Shown here piece by piece: positions 53,365-61,742 of a DNA stretch of 64,000 nt; position 1 is the stretch's first letter, and each line of letters opens with the position of its first letter. The position numbers were made by a program, and so were the translations under genes. The notes under the pieces are model-generated. The model did not search any database. It was not told the origin of the DNA and saw only the letters and a list, made by a program, of their open reading frames with translations. Source of the DNA: JAENVT01 sp963773085 (GTDB lineage: Bacteria; Actinomycetota; Acidimicrobiia; Acidimicrobiales; Ilumatobacteraceae); NCBI GenBank assembly GCA_963773085.1, contig CAVYZS010000018.1:372001-436000 (forward strand). The letters are read 5' to 3'.

Positions 53365-54159
53365 ATGAAGTTCGGCTTCGTGGTTCCGTGGGCTGATGCA
53401 GCCGACATCGGCGAGCTGGCGGCCGTCGCCGAACTGCATGGTTGGGATGGTCTGTTCGTCTGGGAGCCGGTGTGGGGTGTCGATCCATGGGTCTCGCTGG
53501 CAGTCGCCGCCTGCCGCACGCGCACGCTTCGGCTGGGCACCATGTTGACTCCACTCCCCCGGCGCAAGCCCTGGGAGCTCGCCGGTCAGGTAGCCACCGT
53601 CGACAGGCTCTCCAACGGCCGCGTGATCGTCAGCGTCGGTCTGGGCGCTCCCGACAGCGGGTACGAGGCATTCGGCGAAGAGACCGACAAGGTGCTGCGC
53701 GGCGAACTGCTCGACGAGGGCCTCGACATCGTCCGTGGCCTGTGGGCAGGACAACCGTTCTCGCACCGTGGCAAGCACTACACGGTCGAACCAAGTGATT
53801 TCCCGGCAATCGGCCACTGCACGCAACAGCCGGGCGCGCCGATCTGGTGCGTCGGCGCGCTCGGCTCGAACCGGTCGATGACCCGTGCCCTGAGGTGCGA
53901 TGGTCTCATCCCCCAGGTCGTCGAGGACGGCAAGGCTCGCCAATGCACGCTCGAGGAGCTACAGCACGTGGAGTTGCCGGATCGCCTTTTCGACGTCATC
54001 GTCGAGGGGGCGTGGAGTGAGCATTCACCTGCCGCCTGGGCCGAGGCCGGCGCAACGTGGTGGCTGGAGACGTTGTGGACGGCGGTCAGCGATCCCGACG
54101 CGCTCGATGCGACCATGAGCCGGCTTCGCCAGGGACCCCCTCGCGAATCGCTCGACTGA
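53365..54159 (+). CDS. LLM-class flavin/F420-dependent oxidoreductase
   Basis: A 264-aa luciferase-like enzyme, shorter than the one at 50144. The N-terminus MKFGFVVPWADAADIGELAA and the segment RTLRLGTMLTPLPRRKPWELAGQVATVD are family-typical. It is followed by VSVGLGAPDSGYEAFGEE, a cofactor phosphate region. The C-terminal barrel part is short (about 264 aa total against 300-350). It is divergent from the acyl-CoA dehydrogenase and converges on the zinc-finger gene with 6 bases between. Confidence 0.83.
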   Translation: MKFGFVVPWADAADIGELAAVAELHGWDGLFVWEPVWGVDPWVSLAVAACRTRTLRLGTMLTPLPRRKPWELAGQVATVDRLSNGRVIVSVGLGAPDSGYEAFGEETDKVLRGELLDEGLDIVRGLWAGQPFSHRGKHYTVEPSDFPAIGHCTQQPGAPIWCVGALGSNRSMTRALRCDGLIPQVVEDGKARQCTLEELQHVELPDRLFDVIVEGAWSEHSPAAWAEAGATWWLETLWTAVSDPDALDATMSRLRQGPPRESLD

Positions 54160-54165
54160 CGATCC

Positions 54166-54837
54166 TCAGCCGGCGCGGCGCGAATGGTCGATGATCTCCA
54201 GCCGAGGAGGATCGATGGGCTTGGACTTCGATCGTCCATGCCGAGTCGACGGCACGGCGAGCAGCCAGATCAGCAGCACGCTGATGATCTGCGGCAGGTG
54301 GCGGACCTCACCGACCAACGGGATCCGGCCGGTGGCCAGGTCGACGATCGCGGCGAGCACCTGTGCGCCGGCGAGCACCAATGCGACCGGGAGGATCGAT
54401 CGGGCGCGGGCCGGGCGTACCACCACAACCATCAGGGCCACTCCGTAGGCCACTCCGAACGCGCCGAGATGCCGCGCCGAGTGGGTAGCAGTTTGTTGTT
54501 CCTCACCGAGCACCAGGGCGGGAAGGGCAAACGCGATCACCTGCACGGCGACGACGGCCAGGACGACACGGAGGATGCTCCAGTGCGCAGCACGGTCGGC
54601 GGCTGCGGTGAGCTTCGAGATCGTCCTCGAGAGGTCGGGCATCTCGGTCGATTCGCTGAGTCGAGCAACGCTGGGCGCGGAGTCGATCGACTGCTTGAAC
54701 GACTGGCAGCCTGGGCAGCGAGTGAGGTGTGCGGTGACGAGCCGTTCGTCGATCCCCGCGGGCTCACCGTCGGCAAGTGCCGAGATGGCATCACGCCACC
54801 GAGAGCAGTCCATATCGTTCCAGTCGCTGTCCGGCAT
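54166..54837 (-). CDS. Zinc-finger (ZAS) anti-sigma-like membrane protein
   Basis: A 223-aa protein with the ZAS zinc motif: C11, then H37-x3-C41-x2-C44 (AHLTRCPGC). A linker leads to five hydrophobic segments from about residue 88. The motif and domain order are those of anti-sigma factors that hold an ECF sigma at the membrane. The nearest ECF sigma gene is 2.8 kb away at 57659, on the same strand, so the pairing is uncertain. The inhibitory helix would be the region before the first membrane segment. Confidence 0.72.
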   Translation of the reverse strand: MPDSDWNDMDCSRWRDAISALADGEPAGIDERLVTAHLTRCPGCQSFKQSIDSAPSVARLSESTEMPDLSRTISKLTAAADRAAHWSILRVVLAVVAVQVIAFALPALVLGEEQQTATHSARHLGAFGVAYGVALMVVVVRPARARSILPVALVLAGAQVLAAIVDLATGRIPLVGEVRHLPQIISVLLIWLLAVPSTRHGRSKSKPIDPPRLEIIDHSRRAG

Positions 54838-54911
54838 CGATTGGTTCCCATCCGTCGAGAATTCCGCCGCGAAACTTTACGGCAGGGTGAGAGAACAAGA
54901 AGGATGACGAG

Positions 54912-55191
54912 ATGAACGATGAGAACCACAACTCGAACGAAATTCAGCGTTCAGCCGCCAGCGGCCGCGATGGGCCGCACCTCGTTCTCATCGGCCTGGG
55001 GATCGTCACCGTCCTTGTTCGTCATCTTCTTTCTGCAGAACAGCGAGAGACTGAGCGTCGACTTCCTGTTCTTCGAGAAGACGACGACGATCCGTTGGTC
55101 TCTCCTCGTGGCCGTCCTGCTGGGAATCGCCATCGACCGGATCTTCTCGATTTGGTGGCGGCGTCGCCGGGCCAAGCGCACCGACGAGTGA
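54912..55191 (+). pseudogene. LapA/DUF1049 small membrane protein, frame broken once
   Basis: The N-terminal half (GPHLVLIGLGIVTVL) and C-terminal half (FFLQNSERLSVDFLFF, then AIDRIFSIWWRRRRAKR) are one base out of register near 55010-55020. Dropping one base gives a 92-aa protein with two membrane helices and a basic tail, typical of LapA-domain proteins. The start ATG has AAGGA upstream. Its stop shares a base with the hydrolase start (TGATG). The break is probably a sequencing indel. Confidence 0.65.
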
Positions 55192-56021
55192 TGATCGTCA
55201 ACTCCAGCGACGGCGTCGAAGTCGCCGTCCACGACCTCGCCGGTCACGACGCCGGCCTGCCAGTGATGTTGATCTCGCATGCGACGGGCTTTCACGGGTA
55301 TTGCTACCTACCCCTCGCCGAGGCCCTGCAGATACGGTTCCACTCGATCGCCTTCGACTACCGCGGTCACGGCGACACGCCCCAACCTGCCCACGTCGAC
55401 ATCGACTGGAACCGGTACGCCGACGATGTCGAGGCGGTCGCACTCAGCCTGACCCGCCCGCTACGAGCCTTCGGTCATTCCATGGGAGGCGCGTGCCTGT
55501 TGACCGTTGCCCATCGCCGTCCCGAGCTGTTCTCGCAGCTGGTGATCTACGAGCCAGTCGTGTTCCCGCCCGCCGAGGTGGCCGACGACGAGGGTCCACC
55601 GCAGCTGGCCGAGGGTGCACGCCGGCGGCGTACGACGTTTGCGTCGTTCGATGCCGCGATCGCCAACTTCGCCTCCAAACCGCCGCTCGGCAACTTCACT
55701 CCAGCGGCCCTCGAGGCCTACGTTCGTCATGGTTTCCGTGAAGGCGACGACGGCCAGGTGCATCTCAAGTGCCGTCCCGAGCTGGAGGCGACGACGTTCG
55801 AGATGAGCAAGGACCACGACGCCTGGGACGTGCTCCACGAGATCACGATCCCGGTACTCGTCGTCTGCGGTCTGCCCTCCCCCGATTCTCCCTCACTGCA
55901 CTCGCGAGCCGTCGCCGAGCGCCTTCCCAATGGCAGGTACCTGCAGGTCGACGAGCTCGACCACTTCGGCCCGATGACCCATCCCGACCTGGTCGCCGGG
56001 TTGATCGCCGCCGTGTTCTAG
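55191..56021 (+). CDS. Alpha/beta hydrolase
   Basis: A 276-aa hydrolase of the alpha/beta fold. The oxyanion region SHATGFHG, the nucleophile elbow GHSMGGA with its serine, and the catalytic His in DELDHFGPM near the C-terminus are visible. The acid is probably the Asp before the last strand. No lid-domain feature identifies the substrate; esterase or C-C hydrolase are both possible. The ATG 55191 overlaps the LapA stop by one base. Confidence 0.82.
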   Translation: MIVNSSDGVEVAVHDLAGHDAGLPVMLISHATGFHGYCYLPLAEALQIRFHSIAFDYRGHGDTPQPAHVDIDWNRYADDVEAVALSLTRPLRAFGHSMGGACLLTVAHRRPELFSQLVIYEPVVFPPAEVADDEGPPQLAEGARRRRTTFASFDAAIANFASKPPLGNFTPAALEAYVRHGFREGDDGQVHLKCRPELEATTFEMSKDHDAWDVLHEITIPVLVVCGLPSPDSPSLHSRAVAERLPNGRYLQVDELDHFGPMTHPDLVAGLIAAVF

Positions 56022-56076
56022 CTGCCGCGACGCGACGATCGTCCACTGTCGCGCACCCCTTCTCTACGATGGGGGC

Positions 56077-56894
56077 ATGTATCCGGTGCCAACCAGTCTC
56101 TCGCCCAGCCGCGTCGAGGCGTTCACATCGTGTCCCATGGCCTTCCGGTTCGCCAGCATCGAACGACTGCCCGAGGCACCCAGCCCGCACACGACCAAGG
56201 GCTCGTTGGTCCATCGAGTGCTCGAATTGCTCTACACCAATGCCGCCGCAGCACGTACCGTGGAAACCGCGCGGCGATGCTTTCGGCAAGCGGTCGACGA
56301 ATATGCGGTCGATCCCGACTTCACCCTGCTCAACCTCGATGACTCCCAGCAGCAAGCCTTCATCGACGATGCCTGGTCACTCGTCGAGGCCTACTTCGAG
56401 ATGGAGGATCCGACGACGATTCGCGAGATCGGTCTCGAGTTGCGCCTCGAGGCTCAGGTCGGCTCCTTGGCGCTCCGCGGCATCATCGATCGGCTGGAAC
56501 TCGACAGCAACGGTGGCCTGGTCGTCACCGACTACAAGACTGGCCGCGCGCCGGCCTGAAATACGAACAAGGCCGTCTGGCCGGCGTTCATTTCTATTCC
56601 TTCCTGTGCGAAGAGGTGCTCGGCAAACGCCCGTCGGCAATCCGGCTGATGTACCTGCGCACCGGTGAGACCATCACCGCGTTGCCATCCGCGCAGTCCG
56701 TGAGGTTCATCACGACTCGCACGACCGCTGTGTGGAGGGCCGTCGAGCGGGCCTGCACCACGGGCAACTTCCTGCCCCGCCAAGGCCCGCTGTGCTCGTC
56801 GTGCTCGTTCCAACAGTGGTGCCCCGCATTCGGCGGCAACCCCGACCTGGCCGCCGTCGAGGCGCCGCTGCGGCACGCGGCGCTCGTCGCATGA
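56077..56894 (+). pseudogene. RecB-family PD-(D/E)XK exonuclease, frame broken once
   Basis: A stand-alone nuclease of the RecB/AddB C-terminal family. The active-site pattern includes KGSLVHRVLELL, the metal Asp in LRGIIDRL and the DYK motif in VTDYKTGR. A cysteine near the N-terminus (TSCPMAF) and three at the C-terminus (CSSCSFQQWC) fit a 4Fe-4S cluster of this family. One base is missing near 56556 (within GCCGGCC), after which the frame continues at LKYEQGRLAG. Correcting it gives 272 aa. The end overlaps the PAP2 start by 4 bases. Confidence 0.7.
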
Positions 56895-57420
56895 ATGCAG
56901 TCGACTCGTTCGATACCTGGGGCGACGGTCTGCTCGAGCGGTTCGCGGCAACGCCGCGGCCGATGCCGTCTTCAAATCGGCCAGCGATCTCGCCGACTTC
57001 AGCCTCATCTGGCACCTTGCCGGGGTCGGCCGGGCCATCATCATGCCGTCGACCTGGCGCCAAACAGTGGCCTTCTCCGCGCTCCTCGGCGCCGAGAGCC
57101 TGATCGTCAATCAAGGGGTGAAACGGCTGTTCCGACGTGTCCGACCCACCGAGACGGGCGATGCGAGGTTCCCGGTGCGTAGACCGTCGACCTCGAGTTT
57201 TCCCAGCGGTCACGCCTCGGCGGCGTTCTTCGCCGCGGCGATCCTCACCACAGCCACGGGGCCGGCGCGGGCCCCGGCGTGGTATTCGATGGCCGCCATC
57301 GTGTCTGTCAGCCGCGCTTACGTGCGCATCCACCATCCCTCCGACGTCGTGGGTGGTGCGGCACTCGGCGCAGTGCTGGGCGTCGCCGGTTCCCGAGTCT
57401 TCACCAGGCTCGTGCGGTAA
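56891..57420 (+). pseudogene. PAP2-family phosphatase, frame broken once
   Basis: A membrane phosphatase of the PAP2/BacA-like lipid phosphatase family. The phosphatase signature spans KRLFRRVRPTE (first motif), PSGHASAAFFAA (second) and SRAYVRIHHPSDVVGGA (third, with catalytic His). One base is missing near 56943, so the first 18 codons are out of frame with the rest; adding it gives 176 aa. It would dephosphorylate an isoprenoid or lipid phosphate. Coupled by ATGA to the RecB-like gene. Confidence 0.7.
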
Positions 57421-57583
57421 TTCAGCGAAAGTCGGGAACTTCCCGGTCCCCGACAGCGACCTGTCAGTCATGCGAGCGCGTGAACCTCTCCATCCCGTTC
57501 GCACGCCAGGGTCGTCCGTCCGGCGTACCGCTGGCTCGTCGTTGTCGGCGCACCGCCGACCTCTGACTGTCCTCCACGGAAAT

Positions 57584-57623
57584 GGCGCCGGTTGCCCAGA
57601 ACGTCCCTTCAGCAACCGGCGCC
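57584..57623. terminator. Inverted repeat between the PAP2 gene and a convergent ECF sigma gene
   Basis: Perfect 12-base arms GGCGCCGGTTGC (57584-57595) and GCAACCGGCGCC (57612-57623) surround a 16-base loop. Lying between convergent genes, the stem is a good candidate for a bidirectional terminator, though no U-run follows. Confidence 0.55.
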
Positions 57624-57658
57624 AGCCGTAGGGGCGAGCGGGTGACAGTCGACGCGAG

Positions 57659-58181
57659 CTACGAAGCGTCGGCGGCGCACACCTCGGCGACGAGGTCGGC
57701 ACGGGCGCGAGCGACGCGCGATCGAATCGTGCCGACCGGGCAATCAAGGACCAGCGCGGCCTCGTCGTACGACAATCCCGCCACCTGAGTCAGCACGAAG
57801 GCCTCGCGCCGATCCGGATCGATGGCACCGAGCAGTTCGAACGTCGGATTGCCGGGGGCGGCTTCCCACCGCTCATCGGCAGACTCAGCGAGGGCGTCGA
57901 CGACCGCGCCGTGCCCGCACTCGCACCCGGACGTGGTCCGCGCACACTCGCCGGGCGATCGACAGCAGCCACGCCGTGATCGGTGCATCGCCGCGATAGC
58001 TCGGGAGTGACCGAAAAGCGCGCAAGTAGGTGTCTTGAACAAGATCGTCTTCCTCACCGGGCGAGCCGAGCACGTTGCACAGCCGCCAGATCACCGGCTG
58101 AGTCTGGCGTACCAGTTCGCGAACCGCGACATTGTCGCCCTCCCGCGCCGCATCGACGAGCGCTCGCAGGTGGTCGTCCAT
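57659..58181 (-). pseudogene. ECF sigma factor, frame broken once
   Basis: Region 2 (VIWRLCNVLGSPGEEDDLVQDTYLRAF) and region 4 (DPDRREAFVLTQVAGLSYDEAALVLDCPVGTIRSRVARARADL) are both clear but lie one base out of register near 57905, in a GGCGCGG run. Dropping one base joins them into a 173-aa protein. The start is ATG 58181, with GGAGG 9 bases upstream. It lies downstream of the YcnI gene on the same strand, next to the copper module, which suggests control of that module. Confidence 0.75.
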
Positions 58182-58277
58182 TTCGCCCATCCTCCGATCG
58201 TCTCGCATCGCCTGCAGGGCTGCAAGGCCGAAGGTCCCAAATAGGTCCGACGACCCAGTGGTTCAAGACCTAAGGCC

Positions 58278-58982
58278 TCAGCTCTTGGGCTCGACCTCGG
58301 CCGAGGCCTTCTTGCGACGGGCCAGGACCACCCCACCGCCGACGAGAATGATCGCTGCACCGATGACGATGACGACAATCGTGCCGGTGTTGCTCGAGTC
58401 GTCGTCGGCTGTGGCCGCGACGGCCGTGGCGGTTGGTGCAGCGGTGTCGTGCGTGGCCTCAGCGTCCGCTGACGGCCCTTCTTCGTGCGACGCCAGGTCC
58501 TCGGCGGTCGGCGGACCTGCGGTGATCTTGAGCGTCGGGGCGGGATGCTCGGGCTCGGCGGCACCCTCGGCCGGAATCTCGATCCACGCCAGTTCGCCCT
58601 GCTCGCACGTCTGGATGACCGGGAACCGGATCTCGCCGGCCTCGGCAGGCACCGTCATGGTGATGGCGAACTGGTCTTCCTCGTCCGCGGCCAGCGGGCC
58701 ACCTGTGAATTCGACGACGTTGCCGGTCACGGTGGCGGTCCAGCCATCCTTGTCGACCGGAGTGACGCCGGTGACCCCATCCGGGATCTCGAACTTCAGG
58801 TCCGTCGTCGGCGAGCCGTCGCAGCCGTGCTCGATCGTGAAGGCGACGGTTCCTGTGGTGCCGGCCTCCATCGCCAAGGGGTCGGGATCGACATGGGCCG
58901 ACGCAATCCCCCCTGCCGCGAGGAGAACAGTCGCCGAGGCGACGGCAGACATGATGGCGTGCTTGATCAAGGTAGTTCTCAT
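58278..58982 (-). CDS. YcnI-family (DUF1775) copper-binding membrane protein
   Basis: A 234-aa secreted, membrane-tethered protein. The signal peptide ends ASA before HVDPDP, so mature processing would expose an N-terminal His, the copper ligand of known YcnI proteins. The beta-sandwich domain of about 130 residues follows. Next come an Ala/Thr/Glu-rich linker and one C-terminal transmembrane helix with the tail ARRKKASAE. It is divergent from the His-rich protein gene and CopCD gene, a common copper-uptake neighbourhood in actinobacteria. Confidence 0.88.
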   Translation of the reverse strand: MRTTLIKHAIMSAVASATVLLAAGGIASAHVDPDPLAMEAGTTGTVAFTIEHGCDGSPTTDLKFEIPDGVTGVTPVDKDGWTATVTGNVVEFTGGPLAADEEDQFAITMTVPAEAGEIRFPVIQTCEQGELAWIEIPAEGAAEPEHPAPTLKITAGPPTAEDLASHEEGPSADAEATHDTAAPTATAVAATADDDSSNTGTIVVIVIGAAIILVGGGVVLARRKKASAEVEPKS

Positions 58983-59041
58983 CGTTGTTGTTGTCGCTCC
59001 TTGACCGGAGAAAGTTCCCGACAACCGATACCTTTTCGCCG

Positions 59042-60028
59042 GTGACGCCAAAACTTCTCGGGGCAGCGCTGCTGGCGGCGATGGTGTTGGCTCCCGCGCA
59101 ACCCGCCTTCGCCCACGGCGGCAACGGTGGGAGGGCAAGCGACTACCGCATCGAGGTCATCGGATTCGAAGGTGACAGCACGGGTGTCGAGGTTCGTCCG
59201 GTGGAGCTGGGCAACCGCATGGAGTTGGTTCGGACCACCGCCGACGAAGTGCAGATCGTCGGGTACGAGGGCGAGCCGTATCTACGCCTCGACGCCGGTG
59301 GTGTGTTCGAGAACCTCAACTCGCCGGCGCACTACATCAACCTCGATCGCTTCGCCCGCACACCGATTCCGGCAACGGCGACGGCCACCGCTGAGCCGAA
59401 CTGGGTCAAGCTCAGCGACGGCACATCGGTGCGCTGGCATGATCACCGCACCCACTGGATGGACCCGACCCCGCGCCAGGACGTGCGCGACAACCCTGAC
59501 GTCGAGCGGGTGATCTTCCCGGCCAGCCACGTCGAGCTGCTCGTCGACGGGAGACAGGTCGACGCCATCGTCAAGGTCACTTGGCTGCCGCCGCCATCGA
59601 GGATGACGTTTCTGGTTGTCACCTCACTCGCGGCCTGCGCGCTCCTGGCCGCGCTCGTGCTCATCCCCTCGCTGCGGCGGTTCGTTCCCACTCTTGCCCT
59701 GGTTGCTGCCGTCGCCAACCTCGTGGGTAGCGGAACCAGTACGTTCCGTGTCGTGGCCAGCGTGCTCGCAATCGTTCTGATCATCGCCGGTTGGATCCTC
59801 CACAGGCGCTGGTTGCCCACCGCGGCAGCCGCGATGGTCGTGATCCTCGCCGTCAGTCACTTCGAGGTGTTCGAGCACCAACTCCTCGCCGGCTGGGCAC
59901 CTGCAGCCGTCCAGCGAATCGCCGTCACGGTGGCGCTGGCATGCGCGGCCGCCGTCGTTGGTTTCGAACTCGTCGTGGGGCTCGGTGCCAGCACCCCGAC
60001 CGTGCAAACAGCGGTGAGCGAGCAATGA
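59042..60028 (+). CDS. Secreted/membrane protein with HDHRTHW motif in a copper cluster
   Basis: A 328-aa protein. It has a signal peptide ending in AFA, then a soluble domain of about 170 residues with the His-rich segment RWHDHRTHWM near residue 138. Four to five membrane segments follow. I do not know a named family, but proteins with this motif sit beside ycnI and copC in other actinobacteria (recall, not checked). The histidines suggest metal binding. The GTG start lies 59 bases from the divergent ycnI start without a clear ribosome binding site, so it may be leaderless. Coupled to CopCD by a 4-base overlap. Confidence 0.65.
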   Translation: MTPKLLGAALLAAMVLAPAQPAFAHGGNGGRASDYRIEVIGFEGDSTGVEVRPVELGNRMELVRTTADEVQIVGYEGEPYLRLDAGGVFENLNSPAHYINLDRFARTPIPATATATAEPNWVKLSDGTSVRWHDHRTHWMDPTPRQDVRDNPDVERVIFPASHVELLVDGRQVDAIVKVTWLPPPSRMTFLVVTSLAACALLAALVLIPSLRRFVPTLALVAAVANLVGSGTSTFRVVASVLAIVLIIAGWILHRRWLPTAAAAMVVILAVSHFEVFEHQLLAGWAPAAVQRIAVTVALACAAAVVGFELVVGLGASTPTVQTAVSEQ

Positions 60029-61686
60029 GTCACCTGCGCCGCGCCCTGGGTACCTCTGTCGCCGCGCTGGCACTGGCCACCTTCGTCGGCGTCGGCCGAG
60101 TGTCGGCCCATGCCGAGTTGCTGTCGAGCGACCCCCAACCAGGCGCGGTTCTCGACGCCAGTCCCGCACACATCACGTTGACCTTCAACGAACCCGTGGA
60201 GATCACCCTGGGCGCAATTCGCCTGTTCGACGGGACGGGCAGCACGATCGACATCAGCCCGGCGCGCCACCCCGATGGTCGTGGAGAAGCGGTCGAAGTC
60301 GACGTGCCCCATCTGGCCAACGGCTCGTATGTTGTCGACTGGCGCGTGGTGTCCAGCGACTCGCACCCGCTCCACGCGGCATACACGTTCCAGATCGGGC
60401 CGGACTCCAATCTGGCAGCTGGCCTGCTCGATGAGATCATCGGCAGCAGCCATACCGGTGGGCCTGCCAGCATCGGGTTGACCATCAGCCGATCGCTGGT
60501 CACCGCGTCGATCGCGATCGTTTTCGGCGGTCTGCTGGTCTGTGGTCTCGGGATCGTGCCGTTCGGCCGGCGCCAACGGATCATCATCGGCGCCTCGGCC
60601 GCTGTCGGATCCATCGCCGGACTGCTGGCCCTCCCGCTCGAGGTCAGCTATACCGCCGGCAGATCTCTCGGCGTGATCACCGACGGCTCGGCATGGCGGG
60701 CCGTGCTCGATACCACGATCGGTGTCGCCTGGCTGATTCGTGCGTTGGTCATCGCGTTCGTCGCTGCGATCCTGCTGGCAACGCGGTCCCGCTGTCGAGA
60801 CACGTGGTGGCAGTTGATCCTGATCGTCGGCCTGGTCACGGTCGGAACAGCCTCCGCATACGGAGGCCACGGAGCATCTGGTCGCTGGCACTACCTCGGA
60901 GTGTTCGTCACGATGCTGCACGTCTCGTCGATGGCTGTCTGGCTCGGTGGCCTCCTGATGCTGACGGTCAGCTTCGTCGAGATGGAGCGCAGGGGTGTTG
61001 AACGATTCTCGTCGATCGCCGTCGTAGCCATGGCGACGGTCGTCGTCAGCGGAGCGGTCCAAGCTGTGCGCCAGGTCGGCTCGCTCGACGCCCTCACGGG
61101 AACGTCGTACGGCAAGTTGCTCATCTGGAAACTGATCGCCGTCGCCGGTGTGCTCGCCGTTGCCGCCGTGGCCCGACGGTCGATACACGGTCGATTGTTG
61201 ATCAGGCCGCTCGCCGCCGCATCGGTCGGCGCGGAAGCCGTCGACGACGGCTTCGACCGCGGCCGGCTGCGTAGGGCAGTCAGCATCGAATCGGTGCTGG
61301 CGGTCGCCATCGTCATCATCACCTCGCTGTTGATGGCTGCCAACCCATCGCAGGCGACGGTTTCGGCACCGTTCTCCTCCACGCTGACCAGCAATGGTTA
61401 TCTGGCCACCGTCACGGTTGCACCGGCCCGGGTGGGATCCAACGACCTGCACGTGTACCTGTCGAGCCCCAACAGCAGCCTCGATCAACCCGACGCTGTC
61501 ACGGTCACCATCGACGATCCGTTTCGCGACGTCAATCCGATCACGATCGACGTCACCAAGGCAGGCGCCGGCCACTACCTCAGCAACGCGGCCACCTTTC
61601 CGTACGCGGCGACATGGCGGCTGGTGGTGACTGCCCGCTACGGCTTCGAAGAGGTCGTATTCACGAACGACGTCAAGGTTCTCTAG
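60025..61686 (+). CDS. CopC-CopD fusion copper transport protein
   Basis: A 553-aa protein. The signal peptide ends SA before HAELL, so His29 becomes the mature N-terminus, a copper ligand in CopC. A second copper motif SDSHPL (D112, H114) follows. After a linker at about residue 135 a CopD part has about eight membrane segments, with HASGRWH and MLHVSSMAVWLGGLL typical of CopD. The last ~110 residues form an extracytoplasmic domain after the final helix. It likely moves copper into the cytoplasm or delivers it to enzymes. Confidence 0.9.
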   Translation: MSHLRRALGTSVAALALATFVGVGRVSAHAELLSSDPQPGAVLDASPAHITLTFNEPVEITLGAIRLFDGTGSTIDISPARHPDGRGEAVEVDVPHLANGSYVVDWRVVSSDSHPLHAAYTFQIGPDSNLAAGLLDEIIGSSHTGGPASIGLTISRSLVTASIAIVFGGLLVCGLGIVPFGRRQRIIIGASAAVGSIAGLLALPLEVSYTAGRSLGVITDGSAWRAVLDTTIGVAWLIRALVIAFVAAILLATRSRCRDTWWQLILIVGLVTVGTASAYGGHGASGRWHYLGVFVTMLHVSSMAVWLGGLLMLTVSFVEMERRGVERFSSIAVVAMATVVVSGAVQAVRQVGSLDALTGTSYGKLLIWKLIAVAGVLAVAAVARRSIHGRLLIRPLAAASVGAEAVDDGFDRGRLRRAVSIESVLAVAIVIITSLLMAANPSQATVSAPFSSTLTSNGYLATVTVAPARVGSNDLHVYLSSPNSSLDQPDAVTVTIDDPFRDVNPITIDVTKAGAGHYLSNAATFPYAATWRLVVTARYGFEEVVFTNDVKVL

Positions 61687-61742
61687 ACGACGTCTGTTGC
61701 TCGCTGTAGAACCCGAACGAGGCCGTGACTTAGTGTGACCAC

